From assembly GCF_011046535.1 (NCBI RefSeq), contig NZ_CP049257.1, forward strand, positions 372,001 to 436,000: a stretch of DNA of 64,000 nt, written 5' to 3'. The notes beneath the pieces are model-generated. The model saw nothing but the letters and a program-made list of their open reading frames with translations. It was not told where the DNA came from and ran no database searches. Numbering within the stretch: the first letter of the stretch is position 1; each line of letters begins with the position of its first letter. Positions 36,372 through 44,564 of the stretch are shown here, in pieces. Both the position numbers and the translations under genes were made by a program. Source of the DNA: Nocardioides anomalus. GTDB lineage: Bacteria; Actinomycetota; Actinomycetes; Propionibacteriales; Nocardioidaceae.

Positions 36372-36977
36372 ATGACCGCCACCGAGACCGCAGCCGTCCG
36401 GCCGCGCGTCGAGGGAGACCGAGAGGCGGAGATCCTCACGGCCGCCCTCGACGTGCTGGCCGACGTCGGCTACGACCGCCTCACCATGGACGCGGTCGCC
36501 CAGCGCGCCAAGGCGTCGAAGGCGACGCTCTACCGGCGCTGGACCTCCAAGGCCCGGCTGGTGCTGGACGCCCTGCACCAGGGGCACGGCCACCCCAGGC
36601 CCGACGAGGAGGCCGCCGACACCGGCAGCCTGCGCGGCGACCTGCTGGCGACGTTCTGCGGCGTCGGGGGCCTGACCGACAAGCCGGAGGTGGACGGCTT
36701 CGTCGCCATCCTCACCGCGATCAGCCACGACCCGGAGTTCGCCGCGGCCTTCCGCGGCGAGGTGCTGGCCCCCAAGATCGCCGGCACCACCGCGCTGTTC
36801 GAGCGCGCTCAGCGGCGCGGCGAGATCGGCCCCGAGGTCGACATCGAGCTGCTCGCGCCGGCCCTGGCCGGGATCGTGCTGAACCGCTTCCTCCTCTCGG
36901 GGGAGCCGCCCACCGCGGACCTCGTCGTCCGCGTCATCGACCAGATCATCCTGCCCGCCGCGCACGCGGCTGGCTGA
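36372..36977 (+). CDS. TetR/AcrR family regulator of the adjacent MFS transporter
   Basis: 201 residues. Helix-turn-helix AEILTAALDVLADVGYDRLT then MDAVAQRAKASKATLYRRWTSK at about 18-58, followed by a helical C-domain of the TetR_C_16/AcrR style with LFERAQRRGEIGPEVDIELL. Positioned 28 bases upstream of a 14-helix drug transporter gene on the same strand with the palindrome upstream of both, so it probably represses the pair and is released by a transported compound. Confidence 0.92.
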   Translation: MTATETAAVRPRVEGDREAEILTAALDVLADVGYDRLTMDAVAQRAKASKATLYRRWTSKARLVLDALHQGHGHPRPDEEAADTGSLRGDLLATFCGVGGLTDKPEVDGFVAILTAISHDPEFAAAFRGEVLAPKIAGTTALFERAQRRGEIGPEVDIELLAPALAGIVLNRFLLSGEPPTADLVVRVIDQIILPAAHAAG

Positions 36978-37005
36978 GCCACCGACCACCAGAGAAGGAA
37001 CCTCC

Positions 37006-38607
37006 ATGACCGACACCGCGGCCGCCCCCGAGGCGACCACGACCGAGACCGGGGTGGGCAAGCACCTCGGGTGGGCGCTCGTGCTCATCTCGATCGCCCA
37101 GCTGATGGTGGTGCTCGACGCCTCCATCGCCAACATCGCCCTGCCGTTCATCGGCGCGGACCTCAACATCAACGACGCCAACCTGACCTGGATCGTCACC
37201 GGCTACGCGCTCGCCTTCGGTGGCCTGCTGCTCCTCGGTGGCCGCCTGGGCGACCTCTACGGCCGGCGCCGGATCTTCATGATCGGCCTGGCCACCTTCG
37301 CGATCGCCTCCTTCATCGGCGGCCTCGCGCAGAACGAGGCGATGCTGCTGGCGTCCCGCGGGCTCCAGGGACTCGGTGCCGCGCTGGCCTCGCCGGCCGC
37401 GCTGGCCCTCATCACCACCACGTTCCCGGCCGGCCCGGCGCGCAACCGCGCCTTCGCCGTGTACGCCGCGATGTCGGGCGCCGGTGCGGCCGTCGGCCTC
37501 ATCCTCGGTGGCTGGCTGACCGGCCTCGACCCGGTCCTCGGCCTCGAGGGCTGGCGCCTCACCTTCCTCATCAACGTCCCGATCGGCCTGGTCGCCGCCT
37601 TCCTCGCGCCGCGCTTCCTGGCCGAGTCCGAGTCGCGCCCCGGCCTGCTCGACGTGCCGGGCGCCATCACCGGCACCCTCGGCCTGCTGGGCCTGGTCTA
37701 CGGCTTCAGCCGCGCCGGTGAGGAGGCACACGGCTGGGGTGACCCGTGGACCATCGCGTCCCTCGCTGCCGGTGTCGTCCTGCTCGCGGCGTTCGCCCTG
37801 GTCGAGTCGCGGGTGGAGCACCCGCTGCTGCCGGTCCGCGTGTTCGCCAACCGCACCCGGGCCACCAGCTTCCTGGTGATGATGCTGGTCCCGGCCGCGA
37901 TGTTCGCGATGTTCTACTTCCTCAGCCTCTTCATCCAGCTCGTCGTGGGCTACAGCCCGCTGCACACCGGCTTCGCGTTCCTGCCGTTCTCGGTGGGCAT
38001 CGTCATCGGCGCCGGCGTCTCGTCGAACCTGGTCAACCGCATCGACCCGCGCTTCATCGCCGGCGTCGGCACGATCATGGCCGCGGTCGCCCTGTTCGGC
38101 TTCTCCCGGCTCGAGGTCCCGACCGGCGCGGCCGACCTGCTGGCCCTGGGCCAGAACGGCCACCTCGGTGCGGACGTGAACTACTGGTCCTCGATCCTGC
38201 CCTACATCCTGCTGATGTCGGTGGGCATGGGCGCGGTCTTCGTGCCGCTCACCCTGACCGCGGTGCACCACCTGCGGCCCGAGGACTCCGGCATCGGCTC
38301 CGGCGTGCTCAACACCATGCAGCAGGTCGGCGGCGCCCTGGGCCTGGCCATCCTCAGCACCGTCTCGCTGCGCGCGGCGAGCGGCACCAAGGACGGACTC
38401 GTGGAGCAGCTGACCGGCCAGGGTGTCCCCGGTGACGCCGCCCGGCAGCTGGCCTTCCTCGGCTCGTTCACCGAGGGCGCCACGGCGGCCTTCCTGGTCG
38501 GCGCGGTGCTGATCGCCATCGGCTCGCTCGCCACGTGGACGTTCCTCAACGTCAAGCACGAGGAGCTCGCCACCGACGGGCCCGAGGTCGTGCACGCGGG
38601 CGTCTGA
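37006..38607 (+). CDS. DHA2-family MFS drug transporter (EmrB/QacA type)
   Basis: 533 residues, 14 predicted helices. Motif D1/A: LMVVLDASIANIALPFIG in helix 1 and LLLGGRLGDLYGRRRIF after helix 2; motif C-like GAGAAVGLILGGWLTG in helix 5. Exports toxic compounds by proton antiport. AGAAGGAACC precedes ATG 37006. A strong stem-loop follows the stop. Confidence 0.93.
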   Translation: MTDTAAAPEATTTETGVGKHLGWALVLISIAQLMVVLDASIANIALPFIGADLNINDANLTWIVTGYALAFGGLLLLGGRLGDLYGRRRIFMIGLATFAIASFIGGLAQNEAMLLASRGLQGLGAALASPAALALITTTFPAGPARNRAFAVYAAMSGAGAAVGLILGGWLTGLDPVLGLEGWRLTFLINVPIGLVAAFLAPRFLAESESRPGLLDVPGAITGTLGLLGLVYGFSRAGEEAHGWGDPWTIASLAAGVVLLAAFALVESRVEHPLLPVRVFANRTRATSFLVMMLVPAAMFAMFYFLSLFIQLVVGYSPLHTGFAFLPFSVGIVIGAGVSSNLVNRIDPRFIAGVGTIMAAVALFGFSRLEVPTGAADLLALGQNGHLGADVNYWSSILPYILLMSVGMGAVFVPLTLTAVHHLRPEDSGIGSGVLNTMQQVGGALGLAILSTVSLRAASGTKDGLVEQLTGQGVPGDAARQLAFLGSFTEGATAAFLVGAVLIAIGSLATWTFLNVKHEELATDGPEVVHAGV

Positions 38608-38619
38608 CCCTGCCTCACC

Positions 38620-38654
38620 CGAACGGCCCCGACCATCCCGGTCGGGGCCGTTCG
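38620..38654. terminator. Bidirectional terminator
   Basis: Fifteen-base-pair stem (CGAACGGCCCCGACC and its complement) with loop ATCCC between the convergent MFS and hydrolase genes, five bases from the hydrolase stop. No T-run, but the stem is perfect and very stable. Confidence 0.85.
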
Positions 38655-38658
38655 TCGT

Positions 38659-39535
38659 TCAGTCCTGCTCGGCCAGGAACGCCTCGAGCACCTCGGCCAG
38701 CCGCTCCGGTGCCTCCTGGGCCAGGTAGTGGCCGGCGCCGTCCACCCGCGCCCCGGTGACCCGGTCGGCCACCGCGCGCAGGGTGGTCTCGGTGAAGGGC
38801 CCGCCCGCGCTGCCCACGGCCAGCACCGGCGCCGACAGACGGTGGGCGGCCAGCCGCCGGAGCTCGTCGCCGTCGTGCAGCAGCGAGCGGTAGAGGCCGG
38901 CGGCGCCCGTGAAGCCGCCGTCCCGGGCGTACGCGCGGACCAGCTCCGCGCGGTCCGCCGCGGTCAGGACCGGCTCCGTCACGCCGTACGACGGGTAGAG
39001 CAGGTCGGCGAGGAACGCCTCCTCGCGACCGCGCAGCAGCACTTCGGGCACGCCGTCGGTGACGAGGGCGCCGATGTACCACGCGCCGCCGTGCCGGACG
39101 TCGGCGAACGCCTCGGCGCCGAAGCCGGGCAGTCCGGTCTCCACGGCGACCAGACTCCGCACCAGCTCGGGGTGCGCGGCGGCCACGCGGTAGACGACCT
39201 GGCCGCTGAGGTCCTGGCCCAGCAGGTGCACGGGCCCGAGGTCGAGGTGGGCGAGGAGCGCGGCGACGTCCTCGGCCGCGCTCGCCGCGTCGAAGCCGGG
39301 CGACGCGACGGCGGAGTCGCCGAACCCGCGCAGGTCGAGCGCCACCACGCGGTGTCGCCGGGCCAGCAGGGGGAGCCAGGTGCCGGAAGGCCCACCAGGA
39401 CTCCGGGAAGCCGTGGACCAGGACGACCGGCGACCCGGAGTCGCCGAGGCGCACGTGGTGCAGCCGGGTGCCGTTGACCTCGGCGGTGGCGTGGACGGCG
39501 CCCTCGAGGGTGGTGGGGGACGGGGTGGCGGTCAT
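38659..39535 (-). pseudogene. Alpha/beta hydrolase (epoxide-hydrolase-like), frameshifted
   Basis: From ATG 39535 the first 55 residues read MTATPSPTTLEGAVHATAEV then VVLVHGFPESWWAFRHLAP; after a run of five Gs on the plus strand (39369-39373) the frame is lost. Removing one base restores LAPLLARRHRVVALDLRGFG and the rest to the TGA at 38659, about 291 residues in total. HGFPESW, a nucleophile in HLLGQDLSGQ (Asp, as in epoxide hydrolases and haloalkane dehalogenases) and a catalytic His in DGAGHYLAQE are all there. It is divergent from a MarR gene with two operators between, so it is probably that regulator's target. Either a sequencing error or a recent mutation. Confidence 0.8.
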
Positions 39536-39549
39536 GGGAGCTCCAGCGG

Positions 39550-39568
39550 TGGACAACGTGGTTGTCCA
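39550..39568. promoter_or_regulatory. MarR operator 1 (TGGACAAC-GTG-GTTGTCCA)
   Basis: Perfect eight-base arms around GTG, 15 bases upstream of the hydrolase start. The core GACAAC-N-TGGTTGTC is repeated at 39581-39595 29 bases further, so both promoters of the divergent pair can be controlled. Confidence 0.75.
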
Positions 39569-39580
39569 ACAGAAGCAATC

Positions 39581-39595
39581 GACAACCTGGTTGTC
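39581..39595. promoter_or_regulatory. MarR operator 2 (GACAACCTGGTTGTC)
   Basis: Seven-base arms around a central T, almost identical to operator 1 and ending four bases before the TAGGGT -10 box of the MarR gene. Confidence 0.75.
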
Positions 39596-39598
39596 AAG

Positions 39599-39604
39599 TA
39601 GGGT
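39599..39604 (+). promoter_or_regulatory. -10 box of a leaderless promoter (TAGGGT)
   Basis: TAGGGT ends six bases before GTG 39611 of the MarR gene, adjacent to operator 2. Confidence 0.5.
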
Positions 39605-39610
39605 CCTCCC

Positions 39611-40081
39611 GTGGACTCTCCCGGGGTGAGGCTGGCGCTGCTCCTGCTGAGCGGCTACCAGCGGCTGGTCGACGAGGTCACGGGCGAGCTGGCCCGCCAG
39701 GGGCACGTGGACTTCCGGTCCAGCCACGAGTACGCCCTCACGGCCGTGGGTGCGGGCGCCACGACCATCTCGGAGGTCGGCCGCCGGCTGGGCGTCTCCA
39801 AGCAGGCCGCGGCCAAGACCGTGGGCCTGCTCGTGGACCGGGGCTACCTGAGCCGGGCCGAGGACCCCGACGACGCCCGCAGCACCCGGCTCGAGCTGAC
39901 GCCGAGCGGGCGCGAGGTCAGTCGGCTCGGCGCCGCGGTCTTCGACACCCTGCGCGCCCGGTGGGCCGAGCGGGTCGGGCTCGAGGGCGTGGAGGAGGTC
40001 GAGCGGCTGCTGGGCGACCTGGTCGGCGACGCCCCCGTCGACCCGGGGTCACCGGGGTGGGTCTCGCAGGTCGCGGGCTGA
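39611..40081 (+). CDS. MarR family transcriptional regulator
   Basis: 156 residues. Winged helix with TTISEVGRRLGVSKQAAAKTVGLLVDRGYLSR (about 55-87) and wing EDPDDARSTRLELTPSGRE. Expected to repress itself and the divergent hydrolase through the two GACAAC operators. GTG 39611 is preceded by TAGGGT, no ribosome-binding site. Confidence 0.92.
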   Translation: MDSPGVRLALLLLSGYQRLVDEVTGELARQGHVDFRSSHEYALTAVGAGATTISEVGRRLGVSKQAAAKTVGLLVDRGYLSRAEDPDDARSTRLELTPSGREVSRLGAAVFDTLRARWAERVGLEGVEEVERLLGDLVGDAPVDPGSPGWVSQVAG

Positions 40082-40112
40082 GGCGGCGCGGGTCTCGACC
40101 TGTGCGAGACTG

Positions 40113-40235
40113 ACCAGCGCGGGAGGGGAGTATTCCTTCGCCGCGGGTCCGTCAGCACGAGCCGCCCCTGCCCGCAGGGCGTGGCTCCGGGCCCGCGGAT
40201 CGCCGTACGGCGGTGGAAGAGACCTCTGGCGGACA
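40113..40235 (+). promoter_or_regulatory. yybP-ykoY (manganese) riboswitch
   Basis: The conserved pieces appear in order: GGGGAGTA at 40125-40132, CGTCAGCACGA at about 40150-40160, and GGTGGAAGAGACCTCTGG at 40212-40229, with a short hairpin (CGCCGTACGGCG) in between. This is the yybP-ykoY class, which senses Mn2+ and commonly precedes TerC/Alx-type exporters, as here. A GAGACT hexamer at about 40106 may be the -10 box. Confidence 0.8.
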
Positions 40236-40267
40236 ACGCTGCCCCTTCACCCCGCACAGGAGTTCTC

Positions 40268-41260
40268 GTGGACATCCCCCTCTGGCTCTGGGCGACCACG
40301 ATCGTGGTCACCGTCGGCTTCCTGCTCTTCGACGTCCTCATCGTCGGCCGGCGCCCGCACGAGCCGTCGACCAAGGAGGTCACCCGCGACCTCATCGGCT
40401 ACGTCGGGGCGGCCATCGTCTTCGGCATCGCCGTGTGGGTGCTCGCGGGCGGTCGGTACGGCGGGGAGTTCTTCGCCGGCTGGCTGACGGAGTACAGCCT
40501 GTCGATCGACAACCTCTTCATCTTCATCATCATCATGACCAAGCTGCAGGTGCCGCGGCAGTACCAGCAGACCGCGCTGCTCATCGGCATCGTCATCGCG
40601 CTCGTCATGCGCGGCATCTTCATCGGCGTCGGCGCCGCCGCGATCAACCAGTTCAGCTGGGTCTTCTACCTGTTCGGCCTGTTCCTCATCTACACCGCGT
40701 TCAAGCTGGCCAAGGACGACGACCACGACGACAGCCAGTACGACGAGCCCCGGATCGTGCGCTTCGCCCGCGACCACCTCAAGGCGAGCACGGAGTGGAA
40801 CGGCGTCAAGCTGTTCTCGCGCGAGGGCGGCGCGCGGGTGGCCACGCCGATGTTCATCGTCGTGCTGTCGCTCGGCATGACCGACCTGCTCTTCGCGCTG
40901 GACTCGATCCCGGCGATCTACGGGCTCACCAAGGAGCCCTACCTGGTCCTCACCGCCAACGTCTTCGCGCTCATGGGGCTGCGCCAGCTCTACTTCCTCA
41001 TCGGCGACCTGCTCAAGCGGCTGGTCTACCTGTCCTACGGCCTGGCCGTGCTGCTCGCCTTCATCGGCGCGAAGCTGATCCTGCACGCCATGCACGAGAA
41101 CGAGCTGCCGTTCGTCAACGGCGGCGAGCACATCTCGTGGGCCCCCGACATCCCGATCTGGCTGTCCCTCGTGGCCATCGTCGGCATCCTCGGCGTGACG
41201 ACGGTGCTCAGCCTGGCCAAGGACGCGCGCGACCGCCGGCAGGAGAGCTCGACGAGCTGA
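40268..41260 (+). CDS. TerC family integral membrane protein (probable Mn2+ exporter)
   Basis: 330 residues with about nine helices. TerC motifs: EYSLSIDNLFIFIIIMTKL and LFALDSIPAIYGLTKEPYLV, the acidic residues in both being likely metal ligands. The cytosolic loop is acidic (AKDDDHDDSQYDEP). The riboswitch upstream supports a role in manganese homeostasis like Alx/MntP-type exporters. GTG 40268 is preceded by CAGGAGTTCTC. Its 3' end overlaps the convergent WYL regulator gene by 53 bases. Confidence 0.92.
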   Translation: MDIPLWLWATTIVVTVGFLLFDVLIVGRRPHEPSTKEVTRDLIGYVGAAIVFGIAVWVLAGGRYGGEFFAGWLTEYSLSIDNLFIFIIIMTKLQVPRQYQQTALLIGIVIALVMRGIFIGVGAAAINQFSWVFYLFGLFLIYTAFKLAKDDDHDDSQYDEPRIVRFARDHLKASTEWNGVKLFSREGGARVATPMFIVVLSLGMTDLLFALDSIPAIYGLTKEPYLVLTANVFALMGLRQLYFLIGDLLKRLVYLSYGLAVLLAFIGAKLILHAMHENELPFVNGGEHISWAPDIPIWLSLVAIVGILGVTTVLSLAKDARDRRQESSTS

Positions 41261-42182
41261 GCCGCCGCGCCACCTCGGCGCAGGCCCCGCGCAGCTCGGC
41301 CGGCTCGACCTCGCTCAGGTCGACGTCGAAGCGGGTGAGCAGCCCGACCAGCCCGGTCCACGACCACGAGCCGGCCACCAGGCGGCAGCGGCCGTCGGGC
41401 AGCGGCTCGAGCGTCGCGTCACCGACGTACGGCGCGACCTCGTGCGGCTCGAGGTCGAGCACCGCGCTGCCCACGCACGGCCAGGTGTCGGTCCCGCTCG
41501 AGCCCTTGGCCCGGGCGCCGAGCCAGGTGGCGACGTCCACGTCGCCCGGGAGCGCGCGGCGCGAGAACCGGGGTCCGCCCGGGGTGCGCAGCGCGATCCG
41601 GTCCACGCGGAACGTGCGCCAGTCGTCGCCGTCGCCGTCCCAGCCGACGAGGTACCACCGACCGGCGCGGGCGACGACGTGGTGCGGCTCCACGCGCCGG
41701 ACCCGGTCGCCGTCGCCGTAGGAGAACCGGACCCCCTCGCGGGCCCGCACCGCCGTGGTGAGCGCGAGCAGCACCTGCGGATCCGCGGACGGCCGCGGGT
41801 CGCCGAGGTCGACCTCGAGGGCGTCGACCCGGGCGCGCAGCCGGGCGGGCAGGAGCTGGCGCACCGAGGCCAGGGCGCGCTCGGCCGCCTCGCCCACGTC
41901 GGCGCCGGACGCGGCTGCCGTCCGCAGCGCGACCGCCAGGGCCACCGCCTGCTCGTCGTCGAAGAGCAGCGGCGGCAGGTCCGCGCCGGCCTCGAGCCGG
42001 TAGCCGCCGGCCGGGCCCATCGCGGCGCTCACCCGGTAGCCGAGCTCGCGCAACCGGTCCACGTCGCGGCGCACCGTCCGGTCGCTGACGGCCAGGCGCT
42101 GGGCCAGCAGCGAGCCGGGCAACTCCCGCCGGGTCTGCAGCAGCGAGAGCAGGGCCAGCATCCGCGCGGTCGTCCCGGGCAC
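41208..42182 (-). CDS. HTH and WYL domain transcriptional regulator
   Basis: 324 residues. N-terminal DeoR-type helix-turn-helix (RMLALLSLLQTRRELPGSLL then AVSDRTVRRDVDRLRELGYRV), a middle WYL-type domain with RRVEPHHVVARAGRWYLVGWD, and a C-terminal WCX-like part. GTG 42182 is fixed by a strong GGAGGAGGG site seven bases upstream. Regulators of this YafY type are usually divergent from a VOC/PhnB-like gene, as here, and control it. Confidence 0.9.
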   Translation of the reverse strand: MPGTTARMLALLSLLQTRRELPGSLLAQRLAVSDRTVRRDVDRLRELGYRVSAAMGPAGGYRLEAGADLPPLLFDDEQAVALAVALRTAAASGADVGEAAERALASVRQLLPARLRARVDALEVDLGDPRPSADPQVLLALTTAVRAREGVRFSYGDGDRVRRVEPHHVVARAGRWYLVGWDGDGDDWRTFRVDRIALRTPGGPRFSRRALPGDVDVATWLGARAKGSSGTDTWPCVGSAVLDLEPHEVAPYVGDATLEPLPDGRCRLVAGSWSWTGLVGLLTRFDVDLSEVEPAELRGACAEVARRLSSSSSPAGGRARPWPG

Positions 42183-42205
42183 GGCGCCACCCTCCTCCGA
42201 GTCCC

Positions 42206-42220
42206 GGACACCACCTGTCC
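42206..42220. promoter_or_regulatory. Inverted repeat GGACACCACCTGTCC, probable WYL regulator operator
   Basis: GGACA and TGTCC flank five bases, 23 bases upstream of the regulator start and 78 bases upstream of the VOC gene. A half-site GGACACC recurs at 42269-42275. Confidence 0.55.
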
Positions 42221-42297
42221 TGGACTGAGGCGAGGGTAGCGGCACCGCGACCAACTGGGCGCGGACACCGAGATCGAGCCACCCAGCAGGAGCAGCC

Positions 42298-42711
42298 ATG
42301 ACCATCGCCGTCACCCCCCACCTCAACTTCCGCGGCCAGGCCCGCGCCGCCCTCGACTTCTACCGCTCGGTCTTCGGCGGCGAGGTCGTCGTCCTCAGCT
42401 ACGCCGACATGGGCCAGGGCCAGGACCCCGCCACGGCCGACCACGTGGTCTGGGGCCAGGTCTCCTCGCCCGACGGGTTCCGGGTCATGGCCTACGACGT
42501 CTACCCCCACCTGCCGCTCGACCCGGGCCAGGGGGCGTTCTTCGTCTCGGTGCGCGGCTCGGACGCGGAGGAGCTGCAGGGCTACTGGGACGGCCTGGCC
42601 GAGGGTGCGACGGTCACCGCGCCACTGGCGCCCTCGGCCTGGGCGCCGCTCTACGGGATGCTCACCGACCGGTTCGGGATCACGTGGGTGCTCGACGTCG
42701 CGACGGCGTGA
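42298..42711 (+). CDS. VOC family protein (PhnB-like)
   Basis: 137 residues: TPHLNFRGQARAALDFYRSVFGG is the classic PhnB/glyoxalase-like start, and the C-terminus has YGMLTDRFGITWVLDV. The fold binds metals or small ligands; no activity is established for this subgroup. Divergent from the WYL regulator; an AGCAGGAGCAG site precedes the ATG. Confidence 0.9.
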   Translation: MTIAVTPHLNFRGQARAALDFYRSVFGGEVVVLSYADMGQGQDPATADHVVWGQVSSPDGFRVMAYDVYPHLPLDPGQGAFFVSVRGSDAEELQGYWDGLAEGATVTAPLAPSAWAPLYGMLTDRFGITWVLDVATA

Positions 42712-42749
42712 CGGAATGCACCGGCACCGGTCGGGCGTTGGGACAGGTG

Positions 42750-43814
42750 ATGAGCGACCTCTCCCTCTCCGTCCTCGACCTGGTGCCGGTGCGCACCGAC
42801 CAGTCGACCTCCGATGCGATCGCCGCCTCGCTGGCCCTGGCCCGCACCGCCGACGCGCTGGGCTACACCCGCTACTGGCTGGCCGAGCACCACAACATGC
42901 CGGCCGTGGCGGCGACCAACCCGCCGGTGCTCATCGGCATGGTCGCCTCGGCGACCGAGCGGATCCGGGTCGGCTCGGGCGGCGTGATGCTGCCCAACCA
43001 CGCGCCGCTGGTCGTGGCCGAGCAGTTCGGGCTGCTCGAGGCGGCCTTCCCGGGCCGCATCGACCTGGGGATCGGCCGCGCGCCGGGCACCGACCCGGTG
43101 ACGTCGTACGCCCTGCGCCACGGCGCCGGCGGCGTCAGCGACGAGGCCGTGTCCCGCTTCCCGGAGTACGTCGAGAACGTGCTGGCCATGATGGAGCCCG
43201 AGGGTGTCGGCGTCTCGGTGGCGGGGCGCACGCACGCGCTCAAGGCCACGCCGGTCGCGCGCTCGGTGCCGACGATCTGGCTGCTCGGCTCCTCCGACTA
43301 CTCCGCCCGGCTCGCGGCGGAGAAGGGGATGCCCTACGTCTTCGCCCACCACTTCTCCGGGTCCGGCACCGCCGAGGCGCTCGAGCTCTACCGCCAGAGC
43401 TTCCGGCCCTCGCCCGAGCTGGCCGAGCCGCGCACCTTCCTGACCGTCAACGCGGTCGTGGCGCCCGACGCCGACGAGGCCGAGCGGCTGGCCCTGCCCA
43501 ACCTGCTGATGATGCTCTCGCTGCGCACCGGCGCCCCCCTCGGCCCGCAGCTGCTGGTCGAGGAGGCGGAGAAGGTCGAGGTGCCGGACGCGCACCGCCC
43601 GCTGCTGGAGGCCATGCGCGCGAAGTGGGTCGTGGGCGACCCCGCGTCGGCCCGCGAGCAGCTCGAGACCCTCGCCACGACGTACGGTGTGGACGAGGTG
43701 ATGGTCCACCCCGTGGCCGCCGCCCACGTGGGCACCGACCCCACCACGAGCCCGACCCGCGAGGAGACGCTGTCGCTGCTCTCTCGAGTTGGGGATCGGC
43801 CGCTCGCCGTCTAG
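42750..43814 (+). CDS. LLM class flavin-dependent oxidoreductase
   Basis: 354 residues of luciferase-like TIM barrel: SVLDLVPVRTDQST, RYWLAEHHNMPAVAATNPPV, RIRVGSGGVMLPNHAPLVVA and RIDLGIGRAPGTDP are hallmarks of the MsnO8-like group. It uses reduced FMN from a partner reductase that is not in the window. ATG 42750 follows GGACAGG. The stop codon TAG 43812-43814 is the first half of the -10 box of the infA promoter. Confidence 0.92.
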   Translation: MSDLSLSVLDLVPVRTDQSTSDAIAASLALARTADALGYTRYWLAEHHNMPAVAATNPPVLIGMVASATERIRVGSGGVMLPNHAPLVVAEQFGLLEAAFPGRIDLGIGRAPGTDPVTSYALRHGAGGVSDEAVSRFPEYVENVLAMMEPEGVGVSVAGRTHALKATPVARSVPTIWLLGSSDYSARLAAEKGMPYVFAHHFSGSGTAEALELYRQSFRPSPELAEPRTFLTVNAVVAPDADEAERLALPNLLMMLSLRTGAPLGPQLLVEEAEKVEVPDAHRPLLEAMRAKWVVGDPASAREQLETLATTYGVDEVMVHPVAAAHVGTDPTTSPTREETLSLLSRVGDRPLAV

Positions 43815-43817
43815 ACT
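43789..43817 (+). promoter_or_regulatory. Strong promoter for infA and the alpha operon
   Basis: TTGGGG (43789-43794) and TAGACT (43812-43817) are separated by exactly 17 bases, close to the actinobacterial housekeeping consensus. It overlaps the end of the monooxygenase gene. Transcription would start near 43824, giving a leader of about 200 bases. Confidence 0.7.
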
Positions 43818-44026
43818 GACTAGTCGGCCCAACATGGGTCTGTCTGTTGGCGCCTCGCGGCTGCCCGGACCAGACGGCCAGGTCCCGTTCACGCGGGTCC
43901 TGACGTGTGCCGGGGATGAGGCGTCCAGACGACCTGATGAGGTCCACTCCCGCCGATCGGGAGAGGTTCGCGGGCCGAACGGTAGACACCGACCGACCAC
44001 AGATCAACTACGGACAAAAGGGAGAC
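43818..44026 (+). other. Leader of the infA transcript
   Basis: About 200 untranslated bases with a small stem-loop (CTCCCG and CGGGAG around five bases, near 43947-43963) and an A-rich end ACAAAAGGGAGAC that supplies the infA ribosome-binding site. No riboswitch class is recognised and no convincing leader ORF. Confidence 0.35.
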
Positions 44027-44248
44027 ATGCCGAAGAAGGAAGGCGTGATCGAGATCGAGGGCACCGTCGTGGAGGCCCTCCCCAACGCCATGTTCCGCGT
44101 CGAGCTGAGCAATGGCCACAAGGTCCTCGCCCACATCAGCGGCAAGATGCGCCAGCACTACATCCGGATCCTCCCCGAGGACCGCGTGGTGGTGGAGCTG
44201 TCCCCCTACGACCTGACGCGTGGCCGGATCGTCTACCGGTACAAGTAA
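44027..44248 (+). CDS. infA: Translation initiation factor IF-1
   Basis: 73 residues, complete OB fold: [39 protein letters not shown] and [18 protein letters not shown]. Binds the 30S A site during initiation. Begins the infA-rpmJ-rpsM-rpsK-rpsD-rpoA-rplQ run. Confidence 0.98.
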   Translation: MPKKEGVIEIEGTVVEALPNAMFRVELSNGHKVLAHISGKMRQHYIRILPEDRVVVELSPYDLTRGRIVYRYK

Positions 44249-44269
44249 CCAGCCGAAAGAGGTCCGACC

Positions 44270-44383
44270 GTGAAGGTCAACCCCAGCGTCAAAGCCATCT
44301 GTGACAAGTGCAAGGTGATCCGTCGCCACGGCCGCGTCATGGTGATCTGCGAGAACCCGCGCCACAAGCAGCGCCAGGGCTGA
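44270..44383 (+). CDS. rpmJ: 50S ribosomal protein L36
   Basis: 37 residues from GTG 44270: [20 protein letters not shown] then [13 protein letters not shown]. Zinc ligands Cys11, Cys14, Cys27 and His32 are kept, so this is the zinc-binding form. AAGAGG lies seven bases upstream. Too short for routine ORF listings. Confidence 0.96.
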   Translation: MKVNPSVKAICDKCKVIRRHGRVMVICENPRHKQRQG

Positions 44384-44564
44384 TCCGCAGCCAGCACGAC
44401 CCGCACCACCACAACTGAACACCTACATCGTGCGCGCTAGCGCCGTACGCCGCCCCGGCGCCGTACCGCGTGAAGCCACCCCCGGAGCAGACGGCCGGGG
44501 CCTCGCCGCGGCGAGGACGCGCCACGACCGACACCGCTGCGAACCACACACGAAGGAACACCAC
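44384..44564 (+). other. Gap between rpmJ and rpsM with stem-loops
   Basis: 181 bases. GCGCCGTAC occurs twice (44451 and 44473 regions), and a perfect 16-bp palindrome CCTCGCCGCGGCGAGG is at 44501-44516, preceded by a CCCCGG/CCGGGG pair. These may form a leader that adjusts rpsM expression. GAAGGA near the end serves as ribosome-binding site. No ORF. Confidence 0.4.

Noticed and set aside
43839..44026. Leader ORF starting at an ATG in the infA leader (ATGGGTCTG...)
   Set aside because: No ribosome-binding site and no protein-like sequence; it is not kept as a gene.
44501..44516. 16-bp palindrome before rpsM as a terminator for rpmJ
   Set aside because: It is 118 bases after rpmJ and only 48 before rpsM with no T-run; a leader structure is more likely.
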